Shown here piece after piece: positions 22,771 to 34,800 of a stretch of 64,000 nucleotides of DNA. Every line of letters starts with the position of its first letter. Positions within the stretch are counted from its first letter, which is position 1. The notes under the pieces are model-generated. The model did no database searches. It had not been told where the DNA came from and saw only the letters and a program-made list of their open reading frames with translations. Source of the DNA: Portulaca oleracea (lineage: Eukaryota > Streptophyta > Magnoliopsida > Caryophyllales > Portulacaceae). The position numbers and the translations under genes are program-made. Location of the stretch: assembly GCA_029582165.1 (NCBI GenBank), contig CM055889.1, positions 14,378,841-14,442,840 of the forward strand, written 5' to 3'.

Positions 22771-24382
22771 CTGCCACTCATACATTCCTACTCCCCTATG
22801 CTTTACTTCCCTTCATGATCATAGTAAGTCCTTGTTAGAACACCTAAATTATAGTGAGCCCAATTCATATAAAGATGCCTCTAGACATCCTGGGTGGCTA
22901 CAAGCCATGGACGAAGAGTTTCAAGCTCTTCTTCTTAATAACACTTGGGAAGTTGTATCTTTGCCCCATGGAAAAAGACCCATAGGATGTAGATGGGTGT
23001 ACAAAGTGAAGCATAGGTCTGATAGAACTATAGAAAGACTAAAAGCTAGATTGGTTGTTCAAGGTTTTACTCAAAAGGAGGGAGAAGACTTTACTGAAAC
23101 TTTTTCCCCGGTTGTAAAAATGACCACTATAAGATCTTTAATGGCTGTTGCTGTCAAAAAGGGGTGGACCCTACATCAACTTGATGTGAACAATGCCTTT
23201 TTGCATGGTGATCTGCATGAGGATATATATATGAAACTTCCACCAGGATTGACCACTGATGTACCTAATGCTGTTTGCAAACTAAATAAATCATTGTATG
23301 GCCTAAAGCAAGCATCTAGGCAATGGTATGCCAAGCTTGTAGAAACTTTATATATTAAGGGGTATCATCATTCTGAGAATGATTACTCTTTATTTTGGAA
23401 GAAGAATGGTTCCCTTGTTACCTTTCTAAAAAATGTGGATGATATCTTGTTAACTGGGAATGATGAAACTGAAATTCAGGATATCAAATCTTTCTTGGAT
23501 AACACCTTCAAGATAAAGGATTTGGGTCATGTTAGTTATTTTTTGGGGATAGAAGTTCTTAAATCTCCTAAAGGGCTTTTACTGACCCAGCATAAATTTA
23601 CAAAAGATCTTATTAACGAGTTTGGATGTGAGTTTGCTTCTGCAGTTGTTACTCCCTTGGAGCTCAGTTCCAAACTAAAGCACGATGAAGGAGAACTTTT
23701 CAGTGACCCAACTTTATACAGAAAGTTGGTGGGAAAACTGAATTTTTTAACTAACACTCGGCCTGATATAGCTTTTGCTGTTCAGCATCTTAGTAAGTTT
23801 ATGCAGGATCCAAGATTTCCTCATTATCAAGCTGCCTTGCATGTGGTCAGATATTTAAAGGGAAGTTCTTCTCTCGGGATTTTACTTAATAATGATCCAG
23901 ATTGTGAGCTTGTATCATACTGTGACTCAGACTGGGCATCTTGTGTGCATTCTCGCAGATCAGTAAGCGGATACTTGGTTTTCTTGGGCAACACTCTGAT
24001 TTCTTGGAAGTCGAAAAAGCAGCAGTCAGTGAGTTTGTCTTCAGTAGAGGCAGAGTACAGAAGTATGAGAAGGTTGGTGGCTGAGCTTGCATGGCTGAGT
24101 AGACTTCTTCATGAACTTACTGTCACCAACATCATCCCCATATCTGTCAAGTGTGACAATCAAGCTGCGATGTATATAGCCAAGAACCCAGTTTATCATG
24201 ATCGCACCAAACACATTGAGTTGGATTGCCATTTTGTGAGGGCTAAGCTTTTGGAGGGTTTGGTGTCACTCTCTTATGTTCCTACAAAGCTTCAACTCAC
24301 AGACCTGCTTACCAAACCTCTCACAGGCATTCAACATCGGAATTTCTTGTCCGAATTGGGGGTTTCATCACCTCCAATTTGA
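22771..24382 (+). pseudogene. copia A reverse transcriptase-RNase H (active-site change)
   Basis: A long open stretch. RT starts at about 22850 (HPGWLQAMDEEFQAL) and includes RWVYKVKHRSD, GFTQKEGEDF, FSPVVKMTTIR, LDVNNAFLHGDL and LYGLKQASRQWY. The catalytic box reads KNVDDILLTGND, so the conserved aromatic residue of Y/F-x-D-D is Asn although both Asp remain. RNase H follows with CDSDWASC, SSVEAEYRSM, CDNQAAMYIA and HIELDCHFVR, holding the expected acidic residues. It ends at the TGA at 24380-24382, immediately before the polypurine tract. Upstream continuity with integrase is lost by frameshift near 22730-22780. Confidence 0.88.
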
Positions 24383-24389
24383 GGGGGGG

Positions 24390-24649
24390 TGTTAGGTTTT
24401 ATTATTGTTATGTCTTCTTTTATCCTTTTGTTTTTTGGGCCCTGTTTTGTTGTCTTTGGGTTTTTGTTCTTAGTCCGGTTCTTTTCTGTTTCTAGGGTTA
24501 TAAAAAGGGGATTTCTTCCCTTTTTGTAGTTAGTTGAAATCCGGGAGCCTTTCCCTTTTTCCTTTCTTCTTCAATAAAAAGTTAGTCCGTTTTTCTTCTT
24601 CTTTGGCTTCCATTTCTGATTACTCTCTAAAAGCTTGAGAAAGTTTACA
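24390..24649 (+). repeat. 3' LTR of copia A
   Basis: 260 bp; compared with the 5' LTR it has C for T in AATCCGGG, T for G in TTCTTC and an extra TTC. Otherwise identical. Confidence 0.93.
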
Positions 24650-24761
24650 ATTGTGGCATAACGTTCTCATACATATCTGCATATGCAGTCTAAAATACTA
24701 GCTAGTATATGTATTGAAATTCATTTGATTATTTTCTACGAAGATAAATGTGAGTTTCTTA

Positions 24762-25000
24762 GTCCCTATTCTTTTGTGTGGTACTATATCACAACTTACA
24801 CACTAACGACAAACCATCACATATTTACCACAACAACCATAACTTTATCTCTGTTCACTTTTCTTAGTACTTTTCACTTTTCTTTTTTTTTTCACCTACC
24901 ACATCAATCATTCTTATCAAAAATTTTATCACAACTTACTATACTATAAATATTACACTATCCACATTTTTATCATACCATTACTACTATCCATAGGGTC
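24762..25000. mobile_element. Tourist/Harbinger-like MITE
   Basis: 239 bp flanked by TTA (24759-24761 and 25001-25003). Ends GTCCCTATTCTTTTGTGTGG and, on the minus strand, GACCCTATGGATAGTAG. The interior has repeated ACCACAAC-like phrases, as in the elements at 15154 and 63154. Confidence 0.6.
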
Positions 25001-25003
25001 TTA

Positions 25004-27850
25004 GTTGGGTCTCGATTTTAGAGGTAATCTAATAGGACTGAACAGTCCAAATGGCTATTGAATTGGCCCGTGAAAAGCCCAGAAACCTGTCCATCAAACA
25101 AGCTAGGGGAACTCAAATTAACAAAGTGGGTGAAAGACAGGATATTCAAGATGTGAATGAAGGCCAAAAGTGAGGGCAAATTGGTAATTGAATGAAAAAG
25201 GGTGGGCAAATTGGCAAAGTAGCTGGAGGCAATGAAAAAAGGGTGAATTGCTTAATAATAGCATGCAGTGAATAATTCGAAGCAGGCATGCATGCACACA
25301 CCTCGTGGGCATTTCTGATAACATTTAATTTTTACATGATTCAATTCAAACACAATATGATTGATCCAAGAAATTCAAACATGAACAGTGATACTACTAC
25401 CAGTATATATATGTTAGTTTATGATGATCCATCAACAAATGAATATTCACAGTGCCAATGATGATCCATCATCAAGCATACTAAAGATGTCTCCTAACTT
25501 ATGATCAAAGTAATCATCCTATTTACCATTTTTCGTTATTATTCATATTCATGCCTCTCTTTTCTGTTTCCTTTTTGACCATCCAACTATTCAAACCCAA
25601 CACTTACACGCCCAATTTTCATTTTTCATAATTGATGTTATGTGTCTTAAGGTAAAATAATTTTGAGTGTCTTACTTTTTATGAAATAAATAATTATTAT
25701 AATTTTTGGTACCAATTTGTTTAATAGATATTATTAATTATAAATGACACCTTAATCGAATGGATTTCTTCTACTATGAATATTTTAGGGTTTGTTGTAA
25801 GGAGATATAGAGATGAACAATCAAGAAAAACAGTATGATTAAAGGAATGTTCAAATAGATATTAAAGAAGACACAAGATTTATGTGGAAACCCAATGCGG
25901 AAAAAATTACGCACGACAAAGGAGAAAATATTCCTACCAGTAAAAGGAGATATTACAAGAGGAGTATTATAGGAATTCTTGTAGACCCTCGCAAACTAGG
26001 GATGAATATAGGTAAAGAATTCTCGATACAAGTGTTGAAAAATAGGTTGATAATAAATTATCTTTACAGTAAAAATACAACCTGAAAAATAACCCTAAAC
26101 CACACCTTCGTCGCAGCTTAGATTGCCAACAATAAATCCCAACACCAATAGGAGTCTATCCACAAGCTATATAATAGTATCTTCATCTCAAACATCCAAT
26201 TGGAATCAAGGTGAAAATCTTGATATGAAGGTAGAGATTATTGCTATCCAATTGGTGAAAAGTATGGATTATTAGAATCCAATTTCCCAATATTGAAATC
26301 TCTCTTTCATCGGAAAAAATTTGCATTCAGATCCTTCACGATAACTTATAAGGTGGTAAATAATGAAAATGATACGAGTTTTGGGGCAAGATATTTTTAA
26401 GTGTCAAGTCCTATCATTAAAATCATAGTATGATATATTAAATTGAAATAAAATGATGTGATTGAATTATATAGCTATAATATCACATATAAATTACACA
26501 AAATTATAATTTTATCCATTATTAGGGTATCTCAGAAAAACCTAAAATTATACTTTTATCCAAAACTTCTTATAATTGATAATTAATATTTACTCTTAAA
26601 AAAAGTAATATTAAAAAATCATAAGAAATACTAACTTGTTGAAGGGTAAGACACTTAAAAAGTGTCATGGGGTAAGACACTTATTGGGCGTATAAACTAA
26701 GCATTATTGTAAATAAAGTAAATATTTATGAACTTTTATTGTGAAAAGTAACGTGGTAGTGACGATATTATAACCATTGCAGTAAATATTTATAAATATT
26801 TTTCATGAGATTTATAGACACTGCACTAGATTTTACTATGGATAATGATACACATCTTGACTCAAGATAGTTAATAACTATCTTGAATTGTCTATATTTC
26901 ACATTTTGTTAACTTTTAATAATATTTCTCTAATAATTATGTATATTTATTAACTACAAGAGTATAATACTCTTAGCTAGGTCAAAAAAAATAAACAATA
27001 GCTAATTTTATCAATCATAGTAGAAAATACACATTTTATGCATAGTTTCATATTTATGAAAAATAAATAAATATTTTTATATTGTTTATAGGTTATAATA
27101 ATCCTCAAAGCGATACCCTAAACCAAAACCAAAACTTTTACTCTGAAATCTCGTCCAAGCGAGATATGGAGAAGTCGAATGTAACAGTCCTACCCCTAAA
27201 TTTTGCAATTTAGAGAGATTAGTTCCGATTGACCCAAGATTAAAAAATCGTTCCTTGCATAGAACATTATGGAAAAGAAGCATAGGAGGTTTTATGTGAC
27301 ATTTTACTTTTATCTATTATAGTCGTCTCAGTTGAAGAACATAATCTTTTTCAATTATCTAGATTATAGACATCAAAAGAAACATAAATATATTATTGAA
27401 ATATAGCAAATGATAGATAACCATATATGATGACAACTATATTTAATCAATCCCCTCAAGGAAGCATTTCTCCATGAAGAGCTCCTCTCAAACTTGTCCC
27501 AACTCACTTGGAACAGTCAATTTGCCTTAAATCTTATCAAGGTTAAGCTTCCAAGAGACTGCTTCCTTAGAAATACTCTTCTAAACCAAGAAGAACTTGT
27601 TCCAACTTCCTAGGAACTGCCAACTACCTTAAGTTCTCTCAAGGTTCACACACTCTTTATTCTTCAAGACTAAATACACTCACCAAGTTTATCAACACAA
27701 CACTTAACTGCCTAACTGAGTTCACTAACTCATTAAATATAAACTCCATTTGAATTTGGGTAAATAAAGAATTAAGAGTACCAAGAGATTGATAAATATA
27801 GTCTTCTTTTTTTTTTTTAATGCTTCAATTGTTGTACTCTTCACGAGCAT
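25004..27850. other. intergenic DNA with weak transposon traces
   Basis: No gene recognised. The stretch 25870-26110 resembles parts of the Tork-type LTR at 47248 (ATTTATGTGGAAACCCAATG and a following AAAATTACG), so it may be an old LTR fragment. At 26270-26310 there is a piece (AATTGGTGAAAAGTATGGAT) matching the right arm of the MITE at 55149. The remainder is AT-rich; 27440-27760 has repeated phrases such as CTTGGAACAG / CTAGGAACTG without a clear class. Confidence 0.35.
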
Positions 27851-28144
27851 TGTAACACCCTGAGTATATGGTTAAAGTGTGGCTTAAAAGGATTGAAATG
27901 ACTACTTATATCACCAAGGTGCACCTTCTTTTACGGTAGTTCATCCGGTGGGAACCTCTCAGTTAAGCGTGCTTGGCTGGGAGTAGTCTCAGGATGGGTG
28001 ACCTCCTGGGAAGTTTTTCTCAGGCAGCGTGTGAGCGAGGACGAAACACGTTGAAAAGACTCGTGGTGATGTGTGCGGCCAGTCAACGATCCTTGAAGCG
28101 GTTATCGGTAATGTCCACGACTTGGAAGGGGTCGAGGCGTTACA
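27851..28144 (+). mobile_element. Cassandra-type solo LTR with 5S rRNA-like core
   Basis: 294 bp, TGTAACACCC...GCGTTACA, with a perfect 5-bp target duplication AGCAT (27846-27850 and 28145-28149). Inside, 27940-28015 matches the 3' two thirds of plant 5S rRNA: box A AGTTAAGCGTGCTTGG (27961-27976), an intermediate element like GAGTAGT, and box C AGGATGGGTGACCTCCTGGG (27991-28010) followed by AAGT. 5S-bearing LTRs with TGTAACA ends are the hallmark of Cassandra terminal-repeat retrotransposons in miniature. No second LTR is adjacent, so this is a solo LTR left by recombination. Confidence 0.9.
27961..28014 (+). promoter_or_regulatory. 5S-type internal pol III promoter (A box, IE, C box)
   Basis: The A and C boxes agree with plant 5S rRNA almost base for base, while the flanks upstream of the A box diverge. 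This could still recruit TFIIIA/pol III, but sequence alone does not show activity. Confidence 0.7.
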
Positions 28145-28149
28145 AGCAT

Positions 28150-30292
28150 GTTGACTCCTGAAACAATAAAACTTTCTTGTACCAGTCGTTGGACTCTAGC
28201 ACATACAAGGTTGATATAATCTCCATAATTTCATGCATTCTTTCCTTGTGAAAGTCCTTTCCAAAGCAAATAAGATTGTGTCGATCACAATGATTATATG
28301 AAAATCCTTAATTATATATAGCAAATGAGTTTGGAAAGATTGGACAAGATAATATTATCATCTTAATACATGATTTTCTCTTGCAAAAATAATTAGGAAA
28401 TTAAAGTATATATTAATGTCAATATTTTCAATGATTGTGTCCTTGATTTGGATTTTGGCTTTCTTTTCAAAACATTTCAAAATTGTCAGTGTCTTTGAAC
28501 CAGTCATGGGCCTTGAGATAGTCTTCAGAAACACCAAAATTATTATTTCTTTTCAATTTCTTTTAGTTATTCATCATATTTAACAAGCTTGAGAATAGTT
28601 AAGCAAAATTCAATATAATGTAGCAATTTTCATTATAATTCAACACTTTAACCTGTAATGCAATAACAACAACAACAACAGATATAAGTATAGTATCACT
28701 AATGCGAGGCAAGGGTCTAGATATAGGTAATTTTCTCCCACATACAAGAGTGCACATAGAGGCTGATTCTAGCACTCCAAACTAATAATTTAAAATTTAG
28801 CAAATTTCAACATAATTTAGCAATAAACACTAATAAATGATTTACATAATTACTAGTAAAAAAATTCTCCAAATATCTTGAAATAATTGAGAGGTAATTA
28901 ACTGGATATGGTTAACTTTTCAAATAAATAGTATTATAAATATTAAAAGTATTATAAATATTAAATATTTTTGGTATTTATAAAAATGGAATGGTTCACA
29001 CTGAGTAGTCACTCAGTAGCACCGATTTTCTTGATCCAAGTGAGTGGTTGAGCGTACTTGTCAAAAGGGTCAAGCTTAGTTGGGGGAAATGATGGATCAT
29101 CAATCTTACTTTATGAATTTCGAGTTCAATAATAACTCAAACCTTCACTCTTAAGATTTTCCCCATGCCCCTTAATTTGCTTGTTCAAACCCATATGTAG
29201 GGGAACTAAGTGTAACTCTCAAACCATGATTTTGACATTTACTCTCTTGTGTGGGCTATGTTTATTAAAATATATTTTTTAAAATAATAAAAAATTAAAA
29301 AGGCTGATGAATGGGATATTAAAAGGGATCAGTTTTTCAAGGGAAGGCACCAACTTTTTTTGGTTAGATAGTCAATTTCTAGTTATAGCACAATGCCTTT
29401 TTTACTAAACCCATGTTAAAAAAAAGCCCTAATACCTAGCTAGTGACAACCTTAACACTTAGGTAAACCCTCTCTCTGGTTACTAACTCCACTCGACATT
29501 CTTCTTCACATTACCGAGAGTAGTTAGTTGTGATGTTGGGAACTCTTGTTCCCTTTGCTTCATCAATACCTTCCATTAATTATTGAATCTCGTAACAAAA
29601 AGTTTCACAAAAGTATGATCTATTAGTTTAGGCTAGCTTTACATATCTACAAACAACAACAATTTTAAGTATAAGCTAACATCAAATAAGGATAGATGTA
29701 TGTATAAAGATTTATCTGAAATAGGGATAGATGTATATATCAAAATTTACCTTAAAAACAGTATTACTTGTGAAGAGATTTATTCCAAAAAATATATTAA
29801 AATATCACGTTTACCAAAATAAATTGTATGAGTTATATAATCTAAACTGATATTTACATTGTCTAGGACAACGTTTCATATCTTGCTTATGTTATAGTTT
29901 ATGCAAGAAAGTTAAACTTTCATTTCATAATCCACATATATATTGATCCAAATATAAGGATTGGAACACTTCCCCTTTGTTTTTCACGTACGTAAGTCAT
30001 TTCAAACTTCAATAACATGCCTCTTTTTTCATGTAATTAAGCAAACATGTCTTTCTTTATCACACACCAAATAATTACATGGGTAATCACATGCTTCTTT
30101 CTCTCTCAAGCTATTTTCAAAAAGTAGGTCTTTTGGTATACAGTACAATACATCATAGTTAATTTGTTCAATAATGTAAGGGAAGCACAAAGTCAATAGT
30201 GAAAATTACATTGAAAAGGAAGCAAGGAACCCAGAACACAACCAACCCCCCCACCCAATGACAGTAGTCAAGAGGAGGGTAATGAGATCGAT
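28150..30292. other. AT-rich intergenic DNA, no gene recognised
   Basis: No ORF with a recognisable domain in either strand and no clear repeat ends. It includes a (CAA)n-like short repeat near 28665-28680. Confidence 0.35.
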
Positions 30293-30295
30293 TTA

Positions 30296-30466
30296 AGCTC
30301 TATTCTTTAGAGTGATAAGATCAAGTCAGGTTTGGTAAGTTAAGGAAAGGAAAAGTAATGATAAAATTTTGACTTTGTTTGAATGTTTTTTAGAGATTCG
30401 GGTAAGTTAAGCTAAGGTAAGGTAAAGTAAGGATAAACCTAACTTGCCAACCCAAAGAACAAGGCC
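30296..30466. mobile_element. Tourist-like MITE (GTTCTTT family)
   Basis: 171 bp flanked by TTA (30293-30295 and 30467-30469). Ends AGCTCTATTCTTTAGAG and, on the minus strand, GGCCTTGTTCTTTGGGTTGG. The interior is rich in GGTAAGTTAAG phrases. The intron-3 element at 16608 and the fragment at 40787 are related. Confidence 0.65.
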
Positions 30467-30469
30467 TTA

Positions 30470-33045
30470 GCTAAATTATAATGGCACGTGAAGCTCCCAT
30501 CCTAATTAGATTAATGCATAATTACAATTTGAATAACGACCTAAGTTTTAAGATTCAACTTGATTAGCTAATACAATCTAAGAATTAAACACCCTCAAGA
30601 TAGTTCATGATTATACCTCATGTGCTGCTCAGTCAAAACAAATCATTGTAATTAAGAATAATATTTACTAAATTCATTTAACCAATCTTAATTAGTACAT
30701 GGGTCCCATATGGATTCTAAACCTTCAAGAACTTAATTATTCCAGGCAATAACCAATTATAGGCTTAGCAAAGCTGGAGTTGCAATGGTAATATAATTAG
30801 TTCAGTCAAAGACAGTAAAATCATTGATAATTAGTGTTAATCAAAAGCACCTGCACATGGTAGTACTACTAATCAAAACTTTAATTTCAAAATCTGGTCC
30901 AATGATTATTAGCAAATCATATCTGACCACACCACTGAATCTCTCTGCTTCTTAATTCTTCTTTCCTTTTTTTAAAATTTTTATTTTCATTTTATTGCAT
31001 ACTTTTATTGCTTTCTGATGAATATTTTCTCAAGGACAAGATCGTAGAGAGAGGAAGTGAGGGACCCAGAAGACATACATCGAAGGAGCAGGTTGTAGTG
31101 CCTGAGTGCGAAGGCAGATGATTATGTGAAATTTTCTCCCAATTTTTTTCTTAAAAAGAAAAAGAAACAGAAGTTGATGTGATTTGTCCACTAGAATCAA
31201 GTGTTAATAAATTGTTGATGAGAAAATTGTGGGTGGTTTTGTGGGGCTCTTTGACTTAGAACAAAAAAAAGAAGACTAATTAATGAAGCCTTTTTTATAT
31301 GCATACCAGCTGGGATTAAACACAGATGGAGTCGATGTTTGTGGTTAGGGCTTCATCGTCAGTAAATTATTATTGTTTTTCAGTTTTTACGTACAGTTTT
31401 TACTTTTTACTAGCTTAAGTTGTATATTCACCATGCACTTGACATTTGATTCCTTTTTTTACATTTATTTGGATGGTAGCATGAGCCAACTTTCTGTGTT
31501 GACAAGAGCTAGCTGGTAATTAACTCACAAATCCTCTTCAACACTATGTGATCTTTTTAGGTTGTACAGTACTATAATTTGGTTAATGTTAAGTTGGATT
31601 GTAAATGTAATTGACATGTGCAGTAGTTTGTAAGTGTTATATGTGGAACTTTTTCAACCAAAAGCTTAATCTTATAGTTGAAAGTTCAATGATGGTATTT
31701 TATAATATAACACTGCCGAATAGTAAAATAATGGATCCCAGGAAGATATAAACTTGAAATGATTTTATGTGTGGTAAATTAATTAATGATATTCAACCCT
31801 TTGGTCTATGGAAAAAATTTAGAGGAGGGATTGATCATCAAAGGGAAAATGATTCATGTGAAACTAACTCATCAAAAACTTATGATTTTCCAACGTTAGC
31901 AATATATTTTTTTGATCCAGTTTAACATGTACGTACGTACTTAGAAGATAAGAAATAAATATGGAGATAATTGGTGTAGGGTGGTACACATACACAAAGA
32001 AGGGTTGATACTTCGCAGATGGATGAAAGACAATGATGGAGATTGCTTGCAACTTGGTCAAGCGGTAAAAGTGTAAAAATGTAAAGGGGGGTGGGCATGG
32101 TCAATTCTGAGTTTCTGAGTTTTTTTCAGAAGTTGATGATGCACGTCAAAGTAAAAGCTATGCAAGCGTACTTTCCCTCTTCTCTTTTGGTCTCTTCTCT
32201 CTCTTAGTCTTTATTTGTGTAGTATTGAAGAGAAGATAGGAGAGTTCCAAAACCATGCAATGATGGCTGTTGAAGAGCATGCAATGCAAAAGACAAGAGA
32301 GATGGAAGAAGCAATCAGCAAGTTTCATGGAATGCACAAACAAATTCCCTTTTCATCGTCCCCCATGCATCACCATATATATGTTGCAGTGTTTAATTTA
32401 CCCCCCCCCCCCTACATAGTCATACCTACATGCAATATTGTTGTTTGCCTTGTCACCATCGTGTTCTGAGACTTTCAATCATGCCCCATCACCTCTTCAT
32501 TTTAATTTGTCTTAGCTACTTCTTTTTTGGGTTCATAACTACAAATCAGTTTGTATGAATTTAACCTTAACTAGCGCATGGAAAAGTTTGGATCCGACTC
32601 AAACAATCGAATGTCAAAATCCAAATGAAAAACTGATGTTTGTTATTATGTTGTTTTTCGGGTTGGATTAGATGGGACAAATCTAAATTCAGGTTAAAAT
32701 TGGATTGAGGTAGTAAGATTAAGTGAAATATTTGTATTTGGATTTCTGATTGAGTGTTCCAAATGTTAAAATTCTGACAAAAAATTTATAGCCGTACGAA
32801 ATTGTTTTCGTGTCCTGACATATTTCAATAATCATATCAACTTAAATTTAGGAGACTAGCACTTAAAATTGTTGTAAAACAATATATAAAACTAGCAATT
32901 GTAGATTATATTGTCGAAAATTAGTTAAAATTTTAGTTTCATAATGCTAGCTCAAATACGAGGAAAATATAAGGCCTAGCCAAAAAAAATTAGATAAATT
33001 TAGGTAGTAAAAATAATATTATTTAACCTAAAAAGTTAAAACAAT
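30470..33045. other. AT-rich intergenic DNA, no gene recognised
   Basis: Only short ORFs without domains. Homopolymer C at about 32401-32411. A purine-rich block at 31040-31120 stands out from the surrounding AT-rich DNA, but I cannot assign it. Confidence 0.35.
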
Positions 33046-33450
33046 CTATAGATGGAAAAAGAGACTATTAAAAGTTACATCTAATTTTGGTACCCAAGTG
33101 AATGTTATACATGCCCTCTTGTTGTTAAAAGTGATTTTTTGAGAAATTTCATTGTCTGGAGTTGATTTTGGGTTGCTGTTTTGGAGAGCATTGGGAGTAA
33201 GTTTGGAAATTGAATATTTTGGGGTTTGGTGTTTGTTCATACTTCTTCCATGGATGAACGTGGTTAAATTGGGTGTTAATTGTTGACTTGGCTGATTTTG
33301 TTGGATAACCTTGTGTTGGTTATTGTTGTAATTGTGTGAAGTGGTAACTTGGTATATAATATTGCCTTGTTGATTATCTCCCATTGTTGCTCGTTCGTCA
33401 TTCCCCCTTGTCAAATTCATCCCATCTTCCCCCACAAAAAATAGCCTCAT
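33046..33450 (-). CDS. hypothetical Asn/Gln-rich ORF
   Basis: A 134-codon open frame in AT-rich DNA. The product is rich in Asn, Gln and Thr (NYNNNQHKVIQQNQPSQQL) with no domain I recognise, no signal peptide and no membrane segment. It lies about 240 bases upstream of the gypsy remnant but on the other strand. It may be a chance ORF or part of an unrecognised transposon. Confidence 0.2.
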   Translation of the reverse strand: MRLFFVGEDGMNLTRGNDERATMGDNQQGNIIYQVTTSHNYNNNQHKVIQQNQPSQQLTPNLTTFIHGRSMNKHQTPKYSISKLTPNALQNSNPKSTPDNEISQKITFNNKRACITFTWVPKLDVTFNSLFFHL

Positions 33451-33679
33451 GAAAATTCCACAAAATTTCTATAGCCACAAAAGAACCCCAAAGCCTCATC
33501 TGAATGTACTTTCCTTAGCCCATTAATCCCCGCAACTCCTCAAATGGCCTCGTCATCTAGTCAAATGAGCGATCGAAAATTCCCTCCTCGACCCATTTCC
33601 CTTTTCAAAACAATAATCCTCGAAACGGCTCTTCAGTATATCTAGTCAAATGATGCAGTGTTAAGTGAGCAACTCGAGC

Positions 33680-34800
33680 TATGCCATGGCCAAATTGCAA
33701 CGTGACGCCCCAAGAAAGGTTCATGGGGATTACTCTCGGACTTCTAGAGCTCGACATGGTGAATGTGGAAGATCCCATGATGATTATCGGAGGTTTTATG
33801 TTGGACGTTGACCTAGTACCTCTACTCATTAACCTAGAGTTGATGATCTACATGATTGGAGAAAGGAGAAGGCTTACTCATGGTCTTCTAGCAAGGAGGA
33901 CCCTCGGTCTCAGGTTAGCCCTTCCTTCAAGGAAAGTCGATCCGAACCATCTTTTGGAGCTCAAACGGATGATTGGGAATATATTAGAAAGTTCAAGGGT
34001 AAAAAGTGCTTCGAATGTAGAGAATATGGTCATTAACAAATTCAATGCCCTTTGAAGATGGTTGAAAGTCCGAAAACCAATGAGGTAGCTACTCCGGAGA
34101 CTCCAAGGGCTAATGTTGAAGTTCCCGTGCGAGAAGAGGAAAGCTCCACTCCTAGGAGATCCTTTATCATGACTAAGGATCCCCAGGATGATTCTCAACG
34201 GGAAATGTTCTTCCATACCCGATGCACCATCAATGATAGGATGTGTAAGATGATCATCGATAGTGGAAGTTGTATGAATGTAATATCTACTACGTACTTT
34301 GGTGGAGAAGCTTCAACTGCCCGTTCTAGCTCATCCCCAACCTTATAGCTTGCAAGGGCTTAAAGATGTTGGTCATCTTCAGGCATCTTAACAAGCTTTG
34401 TTATCTTTTCACATTGGTTCTTACATAGATAGTGTTCTTTGTGATATCTTTCCCATGGATGCTTGCCACTTGCTCCTTGGAAAACCTTAACAATATGATC
34501 AGCATGCTATCCATGATGGTTATGAGAAAACTTACTCCTTCTTAGTGGGAAAACAACGAATTGTTCTCACCCCGCTCTCACCTACCCAACTCCACGAAAA
34601 TTAAACCGGAGTGGGAAATGAGAAGAGAGACATCATCCACATGAGTGAAATACGGGATGAGAGTACTTTGAGCGAAAGGAAGCCATATTTGGCTTTACTT
34701 TTGCGAAAAAGGCAATCCTAGTGAGGTTGAGAAATCCATAGTTCCTCAAAAATTTCCTATCTCCCTCCCTTGTCCGCCACCTTCACCTAAAAAGTCTCCT
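33680..34800 (+). pseudogene. Ty3/gypsy gag C-terminus and protease remnant
   Basis: An Arg/Ser-rich gag tail (about 33690-33960) leads to a zinc knuckle CFECREYGH followed by a stop and QIQC (about 33999-34045). Then comes a retropepsin: FFHTRCTINDRMCKMIIDSG (about 34210-34265) with an intact DSG triad, SYSLQ/GLKDVGHLQ, VLCDIFPMDACHLLLGKP (about 34438-34490) and a stop where the family has Trp. Frameshifts near 34310 and several stops break it. No RT follows and no LTRs were found nearby, so it is a truncated fragment. It differs from the gypsy at the left edge. Confidence 0.75.

Larger units (their letters stand above)
19691..24649 (+). mobile_element. complete Ty1/copia retrotransposon A (Ale/Retrofit-like)
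   Basis: 4959 bp with LTRs at 19691-19947 and 24390-24649, target duplication ATTGT at 19686-19690 and 24650-24654, primer-binding site TGGTATTAGAGC just after the 5' LTR, and a polypurine tract GAGGGGGGG at 24381-24389. Gene order gag, protease, integrase, RT, RNase H is that of Ty1/copia. The LTRs differ by two substitutions and one 3-bp indel, so insertion was recent. The coding region nevertheless carries about four frameshifts, a nonsense codon and an altered RT active site. Lineage is inferred from UBN2-type gag wording (FWKRCQDMVISWLLNSL). Confidence 0.93.

Noticed and set aside
27940..28030. 5S rRNA gene
   Set aside because: Only the 3' part of 5S is matched, the upstream portion diverges, and the segment lies inside a TG...CA unit with a target duplication, so it is a Cassandra LTR core, not a 5S gene.
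27973..28161. 62-codon ORF in the Cassandra LTR
   Set aside because: It crosses the LTR end and is not conserved coding sequence in such elements as far as I know.
32158..32350. microRNA precursor
   Set aside because: Purine-rich phrases looked suggestive, but I found no known mature miRNA sequence and no convincing foldback.
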